A DNA stretch of 64,000 nt from Lunularia cruciata (Eukaryota; Streptophyta; Marchantiopsida; Lunulariales; Lunulariaceae), in contig OX419758.1 in NCBI GenBank assembly GCA_948567375.1, forward strand, positions 44,335,001-44,399,000, read 5' to 3'. A program made the position numbers and the translations under genes. The notes under the pieces are model-generated. The model made no database searches and was not told the DNA's origin. It saw only the letters and a list, made by a program, of their open reading frames with translations. Shown here in pieces: positions 47,690 through 59,032 of the stretch. Numbering within the stretch: the stretch's first letter is position 1; every line of letters starts with the position of its first letter.

Positions 47690-48418
47690 GATGCACTAGC
47701 CAATATCTTGATTGATTAAGCTACAAAGTTTTTTGGAGAGTTTCAAGTCTTGTGTGACAATGCCTTGATTGATCACTATACTACCTTGTGGGATCACCTT
47801 GAGATAGATGGTTTAGTATAGAGTGGTTTAAACAATGAAAAGAGGATTGCACAAGTATGGTTTGTAGAGAGACCACTTGGAAGATCGGGATCTCTAATTA
47901 CCTTGGTTGGTTATGGGCTATTGGTTCTATTTACAAACCTTCCTAGCATCCTTCTCTCCTTACTTCTTACTCTATTGACAAGATCTAGATTTACCTATAA
48001 CTATTTTTCATGATGTAGTTATAGTTTTGGACTTGGATGATCTGGATGTATGGATGAGCACATGTTCTCAATAGGTAAAGATCTTTCAAAGAGTGATACA
48101 AATGGGTTTTGAGAATTTAGTGATTGCTTAGCATAGGGATACCTTCCATTATGCCACTATTCAAGGAGAAAATTATGCACCTTCAATCCATTGGTCCCAT
48201 CTAGATGGTTATGTCTATCTACATCAAAGACTCTTGATGTGAATATAGGCCGTACTATTTTGGAAGCAAAAAAGGTTTTATCTTGTGAAGTCCTTATGTT
48301 AGAAGAACATGATGGTGTTGTTTGGAAGGATCATGTGCAAAATTGTGTGCCATGCTACCTCCTAGACATTGATGACATGATGGACCCAAGCTTAGCAGCT
48401 GTATGTATAGGCTTGTAG
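47690..48418 (+). pseudogene. Ty3 integrase relic with C-terminal domain
   Basis: Core readings include SFKSC...DNALIDHYTTLWDHLE (about 47,745-47,810), which fits the second and third parts of the D-D-E core. A late 75-codon open frame (48,191-48,418) contains LDVNIGRTILEAKKVLSCEV, LEEHDGVVWKDHVQNCVPC and DPSLAAV. That late frame is the small beta-rich module after the catalytic core. Upstream frames are broken. Confidence 0.65.
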
Positions 48419-48559
48419 TGTATGTTATGTGGCTTTTTGTGTGGAATTGCTACTATGTTAGTGTGTGATAGCTATTAAAGAGGGTGGCATATGGTATGTT
48501 TGACTCCTCTCTTCATGGTGGTTCCTCAAGGGCAATGGATATATCCTCGAGGTACTTGA
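48419..48559 (+). pseudogene. PHD-finger-like tail of the Ty3 polyprotein
   Basis: In the same frame as the preceding 75 codons, directly past a TAG, the reading starts CMLCGFLCGIATMLVC, then D-S. After one more stop comes RGWHMVC-LTPL, ending in QWIYPRG. This fits a PHD finger (C4HC3): two cysteines in C-x2-C, the next cysteine, G-W-H-x2-C, and a W-x-C-P-x-C end in which both cysteines have changed (Y and G). About five of eight ligands are recognisable. Known Ty3 chromoviruses carry a chromodomain at this position; a PHD-like reader is less usual. Confidence 0.5.
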
Positions 48560-51525
48560 CACTATAGCTAGTTCACTCTTTATATGATATAGATTGCAAA
48601 GAGGTAACTAATGATGGGGCTCAATAGAACTTGGCCTCTTGATCTTTGCTCACTATGGGGTATATAACATAATTTGAGTACATGGTGATCTAGAGTTAGA
48701 GGACCTAACCACAAGCTTTGGAGTTTGTGTGTGACTTTTATATGAGTTGTGCTTCTACAATGTATGATGTTGACAATATTGTATGTTGTGTAGCAATGTA
48801 TATATGCATGACATGGCCAAAGATCTCCATTGCATATGGGACAAGGGTATTGGAAGTAAGTTATGGTGCATAGTTGTTTTCCTTCTCCTTGGCAGCAATA
48901 GTCAATGCAACTCTTGCCTATGTGCTTGCTCAAACCAAGTCTAGTCATATAGGGATTGCAAACACCACATCAAAGAAGGTACATTGGCCATCCATGAATG
49001 AGACTATGTTTACCCTCACCCTTTGAAGAAGAGGTCCTGAAAAGTCCAACCATTGCTCAATCTAGATCTAAGGAGTGATTGTAAGATCTGAGCTATTATG
49101 TCTTAGATAACATTAAGAAATTTGGCTCCCTCCTAACGGCACAAAGTAGAATTTGGATACCATGTGTGTGGTATGTAGAACTACATGCATAACAGTCTTA
49201 TAGCCTTAAAAGTGTTGGATTTGGTAATCTTAATCAAAGGTAGAAGGCTATAGTCAACTTTGCCTAAGTGAACTGAAAGTCTTCAATCAAAGGAGAGGTA
49301 TAAAGTTGAGCGTCATATCCTTCTCTCTACATGAGAGAATCTTAGCTTTATCAAGTACATATGCATCAATGAGATGCTGGTAAGAGTATGAGTGTAGATA
49401 TGTTCATGAAGATCCACATGAATCTTCCTACAGTTTAAGGATATAGAGTCAACAAAATAGAGTAGTGTTATGCGTACAAGTCCTAGTAGTAGATCACGAG
49501 CCAATGAAGAGAATATATGGAATGCATGAGTTCTAAAATCTAATGTCATGATAGGTGTCGGTAAAAATCACACTCTTCCCTTCTTTTTGGCATTTCTTCA
49601 TCTTATCTAACTTCCTAGCAAGTGGTCACACTTCTTATTTCAAGATGTCTTTATTTTGATACACTTTTCAAGAAGCATTGATTTTTATATGGAAGCTTGA
49701 AATTTGAATTGAAGTGTTTAAATAAGTATGAAAATTTCTATTGTATTGATATCTTCATGATAGGGCAAAACGTGGTGACTCTTTGATGCTCAAAACATAC
49801 TACATAGATTGACATGAATTGAGTTGATGAATTGAGGAGCAAATCATTAACTACACTTTGCAGATTGAAACGATTGCATATGAAGAGCCTTTTGATTCAT
49901 CCACTACTTGAAAATCAGCCCACCAAATTTAATTCAATTCATTCAGACCGTACCCTATCTATATAGTAAAGAATTGATTGCTTGTGTGATACTTGTAAAA
50001 ACTGAATTGGAAATTATCATCAAAAAAGGTTTGATATGTATAACAAATCTCAAATTATATTGGCAACCATGAAAGTGTACTTTAGGTATAAATTTTTGTT
50101 AGAGGACTCTACAAGATAGATGATTGATTTCCATGCTAACCCTTGGAATGTTCCTTGAGAAGGATCTTTAATTAATCATTTAAAAGTTCAAGGATGAAAA
50201 TCTAAGTTTATTATCCTTTAATTGTAGTATTAATTCATAATAAAAGCACCGGTGTCCATTTGCATATAAGGAAATAGTTTTGAGATTCCTTAGCCTACCT
50301 TGTACTGAATCTATCACTATATTAAAGGTGGAAAATTGAGTACATTTGGCCCTAGTTAGGATTTAGTTTCTTGGAGAAAGATTTTAAACAAAGCAATGGG
50401 GGCTAAATGAGTACCTTGTTTGCTTCTTGGATGACATTACTCAGTTGATAATAGGAGTAGCTTGCAAAATAGTTCTCAAAAGAACTAATCATTTAGTTTA
50501 CCACTTGAATTTGTGTCCTCTTTGTGAATACATTGTTACACATCCTTTCCCATCTAACAACCATTGGACAGGAAACTAAATTCTTCATCTTGTCTATGTT
50601 TCTGAATAGAAGAAGTTCCTATGCAATTCTTAGAGCTTATGTTGGGAGAGCCGTAATGTGATAACTTTTGTAATTCCTATTTCACCTAAGTTGTGTAACA
50701 ATAGGAGTTTTCAGTGGGCCAATTATGGAATTCCATAGCAATTCATTGAAGCAATTTACAAATTAAGAGTTTCAAATTTACCTTTTATAGGTTCTTTAAA
50801 TATCTATAAAAATCTATTATGGACAACCCATAAATATTTTTTGTGCAATCAGGCATTGGATACATAGAATAATTCATGGATATTTTGTCAATTGTCATAC
50901 TAATTTTTCAAGTATTCTAAATTGTTACATATGGGTGTTTTTTGTAATTCTTTATCAAGCTCATCAAACATTAAATAGACATTAATGGGTGCACTCAAAA
51001 TAAACCTGCTTGAAATCGAGTCACTTGAACATTTGCCTAATTACATAGCCATCTTACTTAGTGAAATACTCTCAAATTGCTAGACTTGTGCAATCTCACT
51101 TAGGATTCTCTCATAATTTGACTCTCATAACTCTTTCTTGAAAATTCACACTTACTCACATTGATAGGATCTGACCAGTGATAAGCTCCAATTAGTGAGT
51201 TTACTGAATAGAAATGACTCACAATAATTCCATGTATCCAATGCGATGCACCAGTATTGTCTACTACTTTGTCACAAAATCATGAAAAGCATCAAAGGGG
51301 TAACAAGTGAGATGATAAGGAGTGACTCTAACTACAATGATAATGTGAAGAAGACCAAGAGAACATGTTAGATTTTTTATGTAAGTAGTGGAATTTCACA
51401 AATACTTCTCGTTATTTGCAACAAAGGATTCAATCTGCTCATAGTTCTAAATTTGAGCTTAAATTTTTTCATGAATTAAATGTAGATGTGTTTAGGAAAC
51501 TCATGAGGATGGTCATCATTTTCAT
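48560..51525. other. no gene recognised
   Basis: This may include the 3' end and LTR of the plus-strand Ty3 relic, but no LTR ends could be matched. Two minus-strand open frames (48,580-48,948 and 49,313-49,549) have no recognisable domain. Confidence 0.5.
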
Positions 51526-52297
51526 TCAAGCTTTAGTGGATACTATAAAGGACCATTATGTGTTTAAGAATTCTTCTTGGTGAAGCCAAACTCTAGTGTA
51601 GATCCAAGTTACTCTAGCACTAAATAGATTTGAGCATCATGAGAATGGTACTTCTATAGCAGGAATTTGAATATTTGGAGGACTAGTGTTAGATTCACAA
51701 TGAGATTTTTTGATAGAGCAAAGATAAGAATAATCCCTCTCCTTGGGAAGGAAGTGAAGTGATGCAAGAATGAGGAGAGAGTAAGAATATCATCCATGTT
51801 TCATTGAAAGGGTTCCCAGGCTGCATAGAGCTAGTCCATGGTACACTTTCTCCACTTGCTCAAAAACCTACTATTGATGTAGAAACATAATTCATTAAGA
51901 AAGCTTTTTACTTTATGAATGGTTAAGTAGCTTGTGACAATAAAAGGAGAATAATCCATTTTGTTAGAGGTAAGTTTGAGTGTTGTTTTAAGCAAGTGAT
52001 TCCAATAGTGTATATTGATCATTTTGCATTTGAAGAGTCCATTAAATTGTGTAAAATACTTATTTGATTTTGATATGGTTTCTTTTAGGTATGCTAAGAT
52101 CATGCAATGATATGGCTTGCTTGAAGAGGTATCACATTTGGAGTAATTTAAATACCCAAGGAGGTTGTACTTTGTTTGAGCAATCCCAATATTTTTTAGA
52201 ATATGCTTGTTATGTGCCAATATGTCACCTTTTCCCATCCTTCAAACAAGGATGTTCTCAATAGAAATCTGATTTCAATAGATGCATAGCTTGGACC
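51526..52297 (+). pseudogene. PIF/Harbinger transposase relic, 5' portion
   Basis: The plus-strand reading follows a plant PIF/Harbinger (HARBI1-like) nuclease. It starts with LVDTIKDHYVF (about 51,536), then LALNRFEHHENGTSIAGI (about 51,620). KGFPGCIELVHGT follows (51,807 on), where the first catalytic aspartate of the usual I-D-G-T box reads histidine. Next are ACDNKRRIIHFVR, a GT-AG intron at 51,970-52,088 and MLRSCNDMACLK. A later FLEYACYV corresponds to the second aspartate box, and DFNRCIAWT ends at the Ty3 insertion. Removing the intron restores the glycine before MLRSCND. Frameshift near 51,805 and several stops. The remaining C-terminal part lies at 63,291-63,612. Confidence 0.75.
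51970..52088 (+). other. probable intron in the Harbinger relic
   Basis: It begins GTAAGTTT and ends TTCTTTTAG, 119 bp, phase 1. Splicing joins ...HFVR to a glycine codon and MLRSCND. It is AT-rich, as plant introns are. Confidence 0.6.
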
Positions 52298-52986
52298 TGT
52301 GAGCCTGCTTGTCTCTCATTTAAGATGAACCTCCAATGCTATTATGGTAACACACCATAGAATAAGAAGGCAAGGAACTCCAAATCCATCATACTCCTCC
52401 AAGGCTAATACTCCAAGACTCCAACCATTGCTCACTAAAGAACTTAATGAGAGAGATAGTTGCAAATGAAAGGATGATGAGTATCTCCTCACTCCTAGTT
52501 TATATACTTGTGGAATACTTATATACCATGGTTACTTATTACTAGAATAACTCAAGTTAATATGCTAAAAGTCAAATAAAGCCAATAATCTAAAAGAATA
52601 TCCATAGTCACAAGAATATTCACCTAAGCATGTGATCTTATCTTGAGCCAACCATTGAGTGAAGGATTCTTCCACATGGGGTATCATTGAACTATAGAAA
52701 AATCCAAAGCAAAAAGGCTTGTGGATCTAAGAGTTATCAACTCTTACCTCAAAGTCAAACACCTAGGAATAATACCAAGTCAATATACTAGAATCTAAAA
52801 TAATGGTGCTCATCTTTTATACTTTCTCTAAAATAAGGTCTCCTCTATTCTAGCTAAGACTATCTTTAGCTAATCATGCTAGATGTGGAACCATCTTTTT
52901 ATCTCTATATCAATATTATATCTCAAGTACTTGTAATACCTAACTAAATATCACAATGACTTATACATGCACAAATGGGTGTTACA
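52298..52986 (-). repeat. 3' LTR of the 11-kb Ty3 element
   Basis: On the plus strand it starts TGTGAGCC and ends GGGTGTTACA; on the minus strand it starts TGTAACACCC and ends GGCTCACA. Length is 689 bp. It aligns end to end with 62,608-63,290. It is immediately preceded on the minus strand by a polypurine tract. Confidence 0.9.
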
Positions 52987-52999
52987 TTTACCCCCACAC
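52987..52999 (-). promoter_or_regulatory. polypurine tract of the Ty3 element
   Basis: The minus strand reads GTGTGGGGGTAAA directly before the LTR start TGTAACACCC. This is the normal position and composition of the plus-strand DNA primer in LTR elements. Confidence 0.7.
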
Positions 53000-53017
53000 T
53001 AAGATTTCACTTTGTCC

Positions 53018-53710
53018 AGTAATACCAATTTGTGCATGTGTGTGGTATTGTGATATTTAGCTTTGTATTACAAATACTTGAGAGATATTATTTATATAGA
53101 GATAAAGGATGGTTCTAAATTAGTCATGATTAGCTAAATTTAGTCATAGCTAAGATAGTGAGGACTTTACTTTAGAGGAAGTGGAAAAGATGAACACCAC
53201 TATTTTGGATTCTAGTGTGTTGACTTGGTATTATTCCTAGTTGTTTGGCTTTGAGGAAAGAGTTGAGAAATCTTGGGCCCGCAAGCGTTTTTGTTTTGGA
53301 TTCTTCTATAGTCCAAGGATAACCCATGTGAAGAAATCCTTGACTTGGTGGTTGGGTCAAGATAATATTACATGCTTAGTGGAATATGCCCATATGGATG
53401 GATATTCCTTTATAGTTTTTTCACTTTACTTGACTTTTAGCCTAGTAACTTGAGTTACTCTAGTAATTATTCACTTTGGTGCATAACTATTTCACAAGTA
53501 TATAAAGAAGGGGTGAGGAGGTACTCATCATCCTTTCATTTGCAACTATCTCTCTCTCATTGAGTTCTCTAGTGAGCAATGTCTTGAATCTTGGAGTGTT
53601 AGCCTTGAAGGAGTATGATGGAGTTGGGGTTCCTTGCCTTCTTAGTCCATGGTGTGCTACCATAAAAGCCATCAGAGGTTCATTTTGAGTGAGAGATAGG
53701 CCGGCTCATA
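53018..53710 (+). mobile_element. solo LTR of the same Ty3 family, inverted, nested
   Basis: It aligns end to end with the reverse complement of the 3' LTR 31 bp away. The first bases read AGTAATACC where TGTAACACC is expected, and the end reads GGCTCATA for GGCTCACA. GTCC flanks both sides (53,014-53,017 and 53,711-53,714), again a 4-base duplication. A TATATAAAG near 53,500 gives plus orientation. It sits between integrase and the polypurine tract of the host element. Confidence 0.85.
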
Positions 53711-53719
53711 GTCCTCAAA

Positions 53720-54988
53720 GTGAAGGTCTCTCTACCTTCTATGATTCATCTTCAACTTATCATGGTTAATCTTATCAAAGTGTTTTCTTCCCAACTCCTT
53801 GAGATGATAAGTGTAATTGTCCTACATCTTCTCCACTATGAAAGGTCAAAAGTACTTAGGCAAAAATTTCTTTTATGCTCTCTTGAATCAAATAGAATCA
53901 AACAACATACCCAATCACCTTCATTAGAAAGCTCCACCTTTTTCTTGCCTTGCCTCTTGTCATAGCACTCCTTTGGTTTTCTTTGGGCTTGCTCCACTTG
54001 AACCAAAGAAATTGCTCCTGCTTCCTCCAATTCCATGAGTTCATCCTTCCCTATTCTCTACATCACCTCCTTATGCTTTCTTTAATCTCTTATGAATGCT
54101 TTGGAAGGTAGGAAGATCAAAGTGAATAAGTAAGGTAGATGCAATACCATATACCAAATGAACTCAAGAATATCTAGTGGAAGTATTCATGGTTGTCCTA
54201 TACTCCCACAAAATTGCATAAATCCTCTTGTTCTAATGATATTTACTCTCTTCTATTTTTTCATTTGTGGCCAACGTCATGCACAAGGTCTGATTGGTTC
54301 TCTCTATCACGCTTGGAGTTTGGCTTATAAGATGTAGTTACTTTATGTGTGGTAGAGAAATGTTGTAGTATGGTTGTAGTGATGCTTCTTGTAAACTCTC
54401 TTCCTCTATCAAAAACCAAATGCAAAGGACATCTCAACCTAGTGGTAATGCATTCATAAAGGAATCTACCTACTTATCTTCATTCTTGTCCTTCAATGGT
54501 CTAGCCTCAACCCACTTGGTAAGGTAATCAGGTCTACCACAATGTATCAATTGTTCCTTGGGGTTCTATTGAGAAGACCTACAAAGTCATTCCCCACTTT
54601 TCAAAAGGTCTTAGTAATAGAATTGATGTAAGAGGTGGAGTGGAAGTATACTTTCTAGCAAAGCTTGAAGAAAATTACAAGTTTTAAAATAATCAAGACA
54701 ATCCTTGAAAATCTCTCTCCAATGGTAACTTGCATCTAGAATCTTGAAAGCAATCAATTTTCCTACAAAATATCCCTCACACTTTTAACCTTCATGAAAC
54801 TACTTCATGAGTAGGATAAACTCCTTCTTACCCATTGCTCTTTGAAGTAGACCATATGCTCCTTGGTTAAAGAGAATATCCTCCAGCGTTTTGTAAATTT
54901 TGGATCTTGCTACAAGGGCTTTCCTCTCCCTAGCATGTATCCCTCTTGGATAGTTTCTTCTTGTAACAAAGTTCACAATCTCTTTCAC
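53720..54988 (-). pseudogene. Ty3 integrase relic, minus strand
   Basis: Upstream part (54,988-54,800): KEIVNFVTRRNYPRGIHARE, the linker before integrase. GKLIAFKILDASYHW (about 54,765) matches the end of the zinc-binding region. DYLTKWVEARPLK (about 54,520) carries the first catalytic D of the core. KYDKRQ-like ECYDKRQGKKKVEL (53,990-53,930) and a following F-D-S-R block fit the C-terminal module. Stops break most frames. No chromodomain was recognised at the end. Confidence 0.7.
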
Positions 54989-55086
54989 TCCATTGGAACC
55001 TCTTGAATGATTGAGATTGTCATGAGCTCCTCATTTGGGCAGAAATCATCCACTAGTTCAACTCTATCATGATCATAGGTCCTAGA

Positions 55087-56308
55087 TTAAAAATCAGCAT
55101 TTGCATGTTTCTTCTCTAGCATACCATGAATGGTGTAGTTGTACTCAGATAAGAGTATCATCCACCTTGCTAGTTTCCTTCCACATAAGGCTTGTTGAAG
55201 ATATACTTCAAAGCCTTGTGATCCATGACAATCTTTCCCCCAAATCAAGTAGTATCTAAACTTCTTAAGACCAAAGATCATTGCCAACCCTTCTCTCTCT
55301 GTGACTAAGTTGTTCTTTTTTGTTGAAACCATCTATCTACTAGCATAAGCTTTGAGATGATCATGCACCATTTTGGTCCAATTGACTCCATTTTGGTCTA
55401 ATTGACTAAGAGTGAATCCTATAGCTACATTGGAAGAATAAGTGTAGAGGACAAAAGGTTTACTCCAATCAGGTTTTGCAACAATTAGAATCACAATAAG
55501 GGATTGCTTGAGCTACTCAAAAGCTTTGAGAGCCTCCTTGTCCTCCAAAATCACCATGTATTATACACACTTCTTCATGTAGATGTTCAATGCATAAGCC
55601 TTAGTGGAAATGTAGAAGATAAACCTCCTATAGTACCCAACCATCCCTAAGAATTGGCATAACTTTGTCAAGCTTGAAGGAAATGGAAGGTTTGAGATTT
55701 TCCTCATCTTCTCAAGACCAACTATTATTCCATCCTTGGAAATAATTTGCCCCAAAAGTAGACCTTCTTCACAACCAAAAATGCACTTTTCTTGGTTGAG
55801 TGATGCATTTGCTTCATCCAAGCATTGCAAGACCTTGATCAAGTGCTCAAAGTGCTCCTCCTTGCTCCCATAGACACAAAAGTCATCAATGAACTCTCAC
55901 AAATTTCCCAATGAAAGATTCAAACACCTTGTACATGAATCATGGGAATGTGGGTAGAGCATTGCAAAGCCCAAAAGCCATGATCTTGAAAGCATAAGTC
56001 CTCCAAGGTATGGTGAATGTGGTGAGTTGTTGATGTTTTGGTGTAATCTTGATTTGGTTATACTCACTAGAATTGTCTCCAAAACTGTACTTCTCATGAC
56101 TTGCAACCTCCTCCAAGATCTCATCAATGAATGGAAAAGGGTAATAGTCTTTTATAGTAATAATGTTGAGCTTCTTGTAATCCATACATACCCAATGCTT
56201 GCCACTCTTTTTCTTCACAATCACAATTGGAGACATCCATTTCAAATTCTCCACTTCAAAGATAAATCTGGCCTCCTTGAGCTTATCAATATCCTCCTTC
56301 ATAACCAT
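55087..56308 (-). pseudogene. Ty3 reverse transcriptase and RNase H relic, minus strand
   Basis: A 122-codon frame (56,308-55,940) begins with KLKEARFIFEVENLKWMSP and has WVCMDYKKLN and FGLCNALPTF. The catalytic FIDD survives at 55,893-55,882 in another frame. The next frame has LGQIISKDGI and FLGMVGYYRRFI. RNase H shows KKNNLVTEREGLAMIFGL and KKFRYYL, then LARWMILLSEYNY. The expected first aspartate of RNase H reads tyrosine in FVLYTYSSNVAIG (about 55,450). The domain order RT-RNase H-integrase is Ty3 type. Confidence 0.82.
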
Positions 56309-56945
56309 AGCTATTGGTGAGCTGATGCAATGTTGCTTTTAGTAGGTTTCTTTCTGGTCTTGCATGTGACTCCACCTCTATCTGTGCTTCTCCAATATTA
56401 CTTCCTTTAGATCCTTGTAACTCAAAGCAAACATATGGATGAACCAATGGAAAATTTCCTAAAATCTCACCTTCTCCTCCTTGGTAACATTTGGACAGTA
56501 CTTGAGGGTAGATAATCCTCTCTATATCTCCTCAAATATCAATGGTGATTTATTTGGGTCCTTCAAAACCTTTGGCTTAGGTGCAAAATCCATAGCACAC
56601 AAGGTATACATATTTGAATCAGATTCAAATTCATCTTCCTCTGTGAAAGTCTCTTCTTCCATGCTTATGTCCACATCCAAAGCTCCTTCTTCTGAATTTG
56701 ATTTCCAATAATTATAAGATGGTGTATTTGAATTGAAGGTTGGTGGTGTTAGTCAAAGGAATTGTAACTTGATGGTTTGATGGCCCAATCCTCAAATACT
56801 CTTTGTACAATCAATCAGTTTTGCATTCCACTCCCAACCATAGCATCCCAAGAAGAAAATCATAGTATAGCTTGAATCCTTCAAGACTTTGAAAATCATG
56901 AGATTTTGAACTCCTAGAATTGAAATTACCACCTTATCCATCACC

Positions 56946-57540
56946 TGCAATACAAGCAGCTAGACATATTATCTAGAGGTGGAAATTGGCTTGGTAATAT
57001 CTTGAAGGATGTTGTGTACAATGGGCTAAGTAGATCATAGAGAGGTGTCACCAAAATAGTGCTTCTACTAGTAAGGTAGAAGCCAAAATAACATGAAAGC
57101 TTTAGAGCCAATTTTGAAGGCCTCAATGGATGAATTAGGCATCAAAAATAGAAAAATGTTTTCCTCTCATGGGATAAATGCTTGCCTTCTCTCCCTATGA
57201 TTTTTCTTGTTGAGAGCTTTCTAATGGTACCTCACCCATGTAATTTTGAGCTCCCTATAGAAAGATTCCCTAAAGATTCCCTTTGGTCAAACCTGTTTGA
57301 CCAACTAGATAGGACAAGGACTCACATGTCACCCATCCAAACAACTTATCCAAGGATAGAGCTCACGGACAGGTCACTAATCCATGTATTTGATCCAAGG
57401 GTGGAGCTTCCTTTGAGGAGATCCTCTTTACTATGTAATAAAGAGAAGTTGCTCCTTTGGGGCATCGGAGGATTGAGTGTAAAACCTATATTCTCTCTTG
57501 TATCTCTCTTGGAGAGTTGCCTTGTCCTAGGACTATTACA
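56946..57540 (+). mobile_element. solo LTR, TGTAATAC family, copy 4
   Basis: It starts TGCAATAC and ends ACTATTACA, flanked by perfect 5-bp duplications TCACC (56,941-56,945 and 57,541-57,545). At 595 bp it is the shortest and most diverged copy. TATA-like sequence near 57,430 gives plus orientation as in copy 3. It is inserted between the protease and polymerase of the Ty3 element. Confidence 0.9.
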
Positions 57541-57921
57541 TCACCCCAATTGGTAAAACTTGTTGCTTGTTTGCCATGCTCACCACAAATGTTGAAAGCC
57601 TAAAGGGTATCATACTCAACTTCTTCATCAATCTCTCTAACATGACATTCATGTTGATCCTCCATCAACAAATGCATCCTTGATGTGGTGACCATTCACT
57701 CTCAAATCAATCTTGGAAGAATATTCACAAGCCTCCCATGGTGTTGATTTGACATCCACCACTCCTATTGATATTGGAGTTGTCTCTTTTGCTTTCTTTT
57801 TCCTCTTGTTCCTTGTAGAGCCCAAACCAACTCTAAGTTCCTTTCTCAAGGTAGGATTCAAAGCAATCAGTTGGCCCAGTTGTGATTTTAGCCTTGTTAC
57901 TGCCAACATCTTCCAACACAT
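57541..57921 (-). pseudogene. Ty3 protease relic, minus strand
   Basis: A 90-codon frame (57,921-57,649) includes SSKIDLRVNGHHIKDAFVDG then GST and NVM. The D-G-G-S box is equivalent to the catalytic D-[ST]-G of retropepsins, in the variant typical of plant Ty3 elements. Coding similarity continues through the nested LTR to about 56,900. Confidence 0.7.
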
Positions 57922-59032
57922 TGTAGTTCCATTGTTGCGTTGAGATCAACAAGTCCTCCATCTCCAACTTCTTCCTTGAAGTCTTTGTTGTTGATGGTAT
58001 TGAGATGCTAATGTAAGTGCTCTTGTAGGCATATAGGAGTATCCTTGATAGGAGTAAATCCTTGAGGAGTGTATACCATATGCAAAACAAGCTCTCTTCT
58101 TCTCTTGTGCCAAAAGATCCAAATTAAGACCTTTGGAGTTTGAGCACTCCACCTTCTCATACTTAATCTTTGCCATAATTATGGATGCTATCTCCTTAAT
58201 TTTATATAGATTAGGAGCCACTTGGCTTTCACTACCTCTCTATTTCACTTTATTGGCTCCTTATAACTCCTTCTTCCATAGTAAGTGGAATTTGGATAAT
58301 TCCTTTAGATTTGACCTCTTCTTCCACAACCAAAAAAACTTCTATCATTGAAATTGTTGGCTCATTGGCCTCTTATGTATGAATAACTTCTATAACTCCT
58401 AGGCCCTCTCACTACATTTTGATTTACCTCTTTCTTTTCGCATAATTACACTACATTGATCTTGAGATCTATAAGTTGTTCTGTGATGGTTTCAAGTGGA
58501 TATTTTGGTAGAGATGCAAGAACCAGAGCAACTACTACTTGTGGTGCAACCTTTGCCACCAAAGTATCAAAACCTCTACCATAATTGTAGCCTTGAGGAA
58601 GATGCATAATCTCCTTCACCACCAAATTGTTCTCATTTCCTTCCAAACTCCTTTCCATACATATTGTAATATTGATAGCCTCAACCTTGGAAGAAGGTTT
58701 CTCATATCTCACCTTGCTTCAAATCTATGGTCTCAACCTTCCCACAAAATTTTTGGTGAGCATGGCTCTTATGCTAATTATAGTAGTCTACACATCATTC
58801 CCACTCTTCCTCAACACTAGGCAAAAATTGGACTCTAACTTCTTCACTTTTTTTGCATAGACTCTTACTTTATCTCCATCTCCTTGCTTAAGGAAGGTAA
58901 CTTCACTCATCAATCTTTCATAACTCTCATCTGGAAGAAAGTCCTCAATGAGTAATATAGTCAAACTCTCCTAAGACTCTTTTTTCCTATCTCTCCTCTC
59001 TCTTTTGATATTTTGACTCATACCATGTAAGG
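57922..59032 (-). pseudogene. Ty3 gag relic, minus strand
   Basis: Open pieces of 85-91 codons (for example 58,221-57,946, MAPNLYKIKEIASIIMAKIK) have gag-like composition. No zinc knuckle was seen. The same stretch is recognisable at 5,570-6,240. It is cut at 59,032 by the 1.9-kb insert and resumes at 60,937. Confidence 0.55.

Larger units (their letters stand above)
42900..48560 (+). mobile_element. Ty3-type element relic, plus strand
   Basis: Gag-like region with an intact CCHC zinc knuckle (44.0 kb), reverse transcriptase (46.9-47.4 kb), integrase with C-terminal domain (47.7-48.4 kb) and a PHD-like tail (48.4-48.56 kb) occur in plus-strand order. The internal order RT then integrase is that of Ty3 elements. 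All domains carry stops and frameshifts. It is a different lineage from the 52-63 kb element. I could not define LTRs; the 5' side runs into the tandem arrays. (TA)17 at 44,531-44,564 lies within it. Confidence 0.7.
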
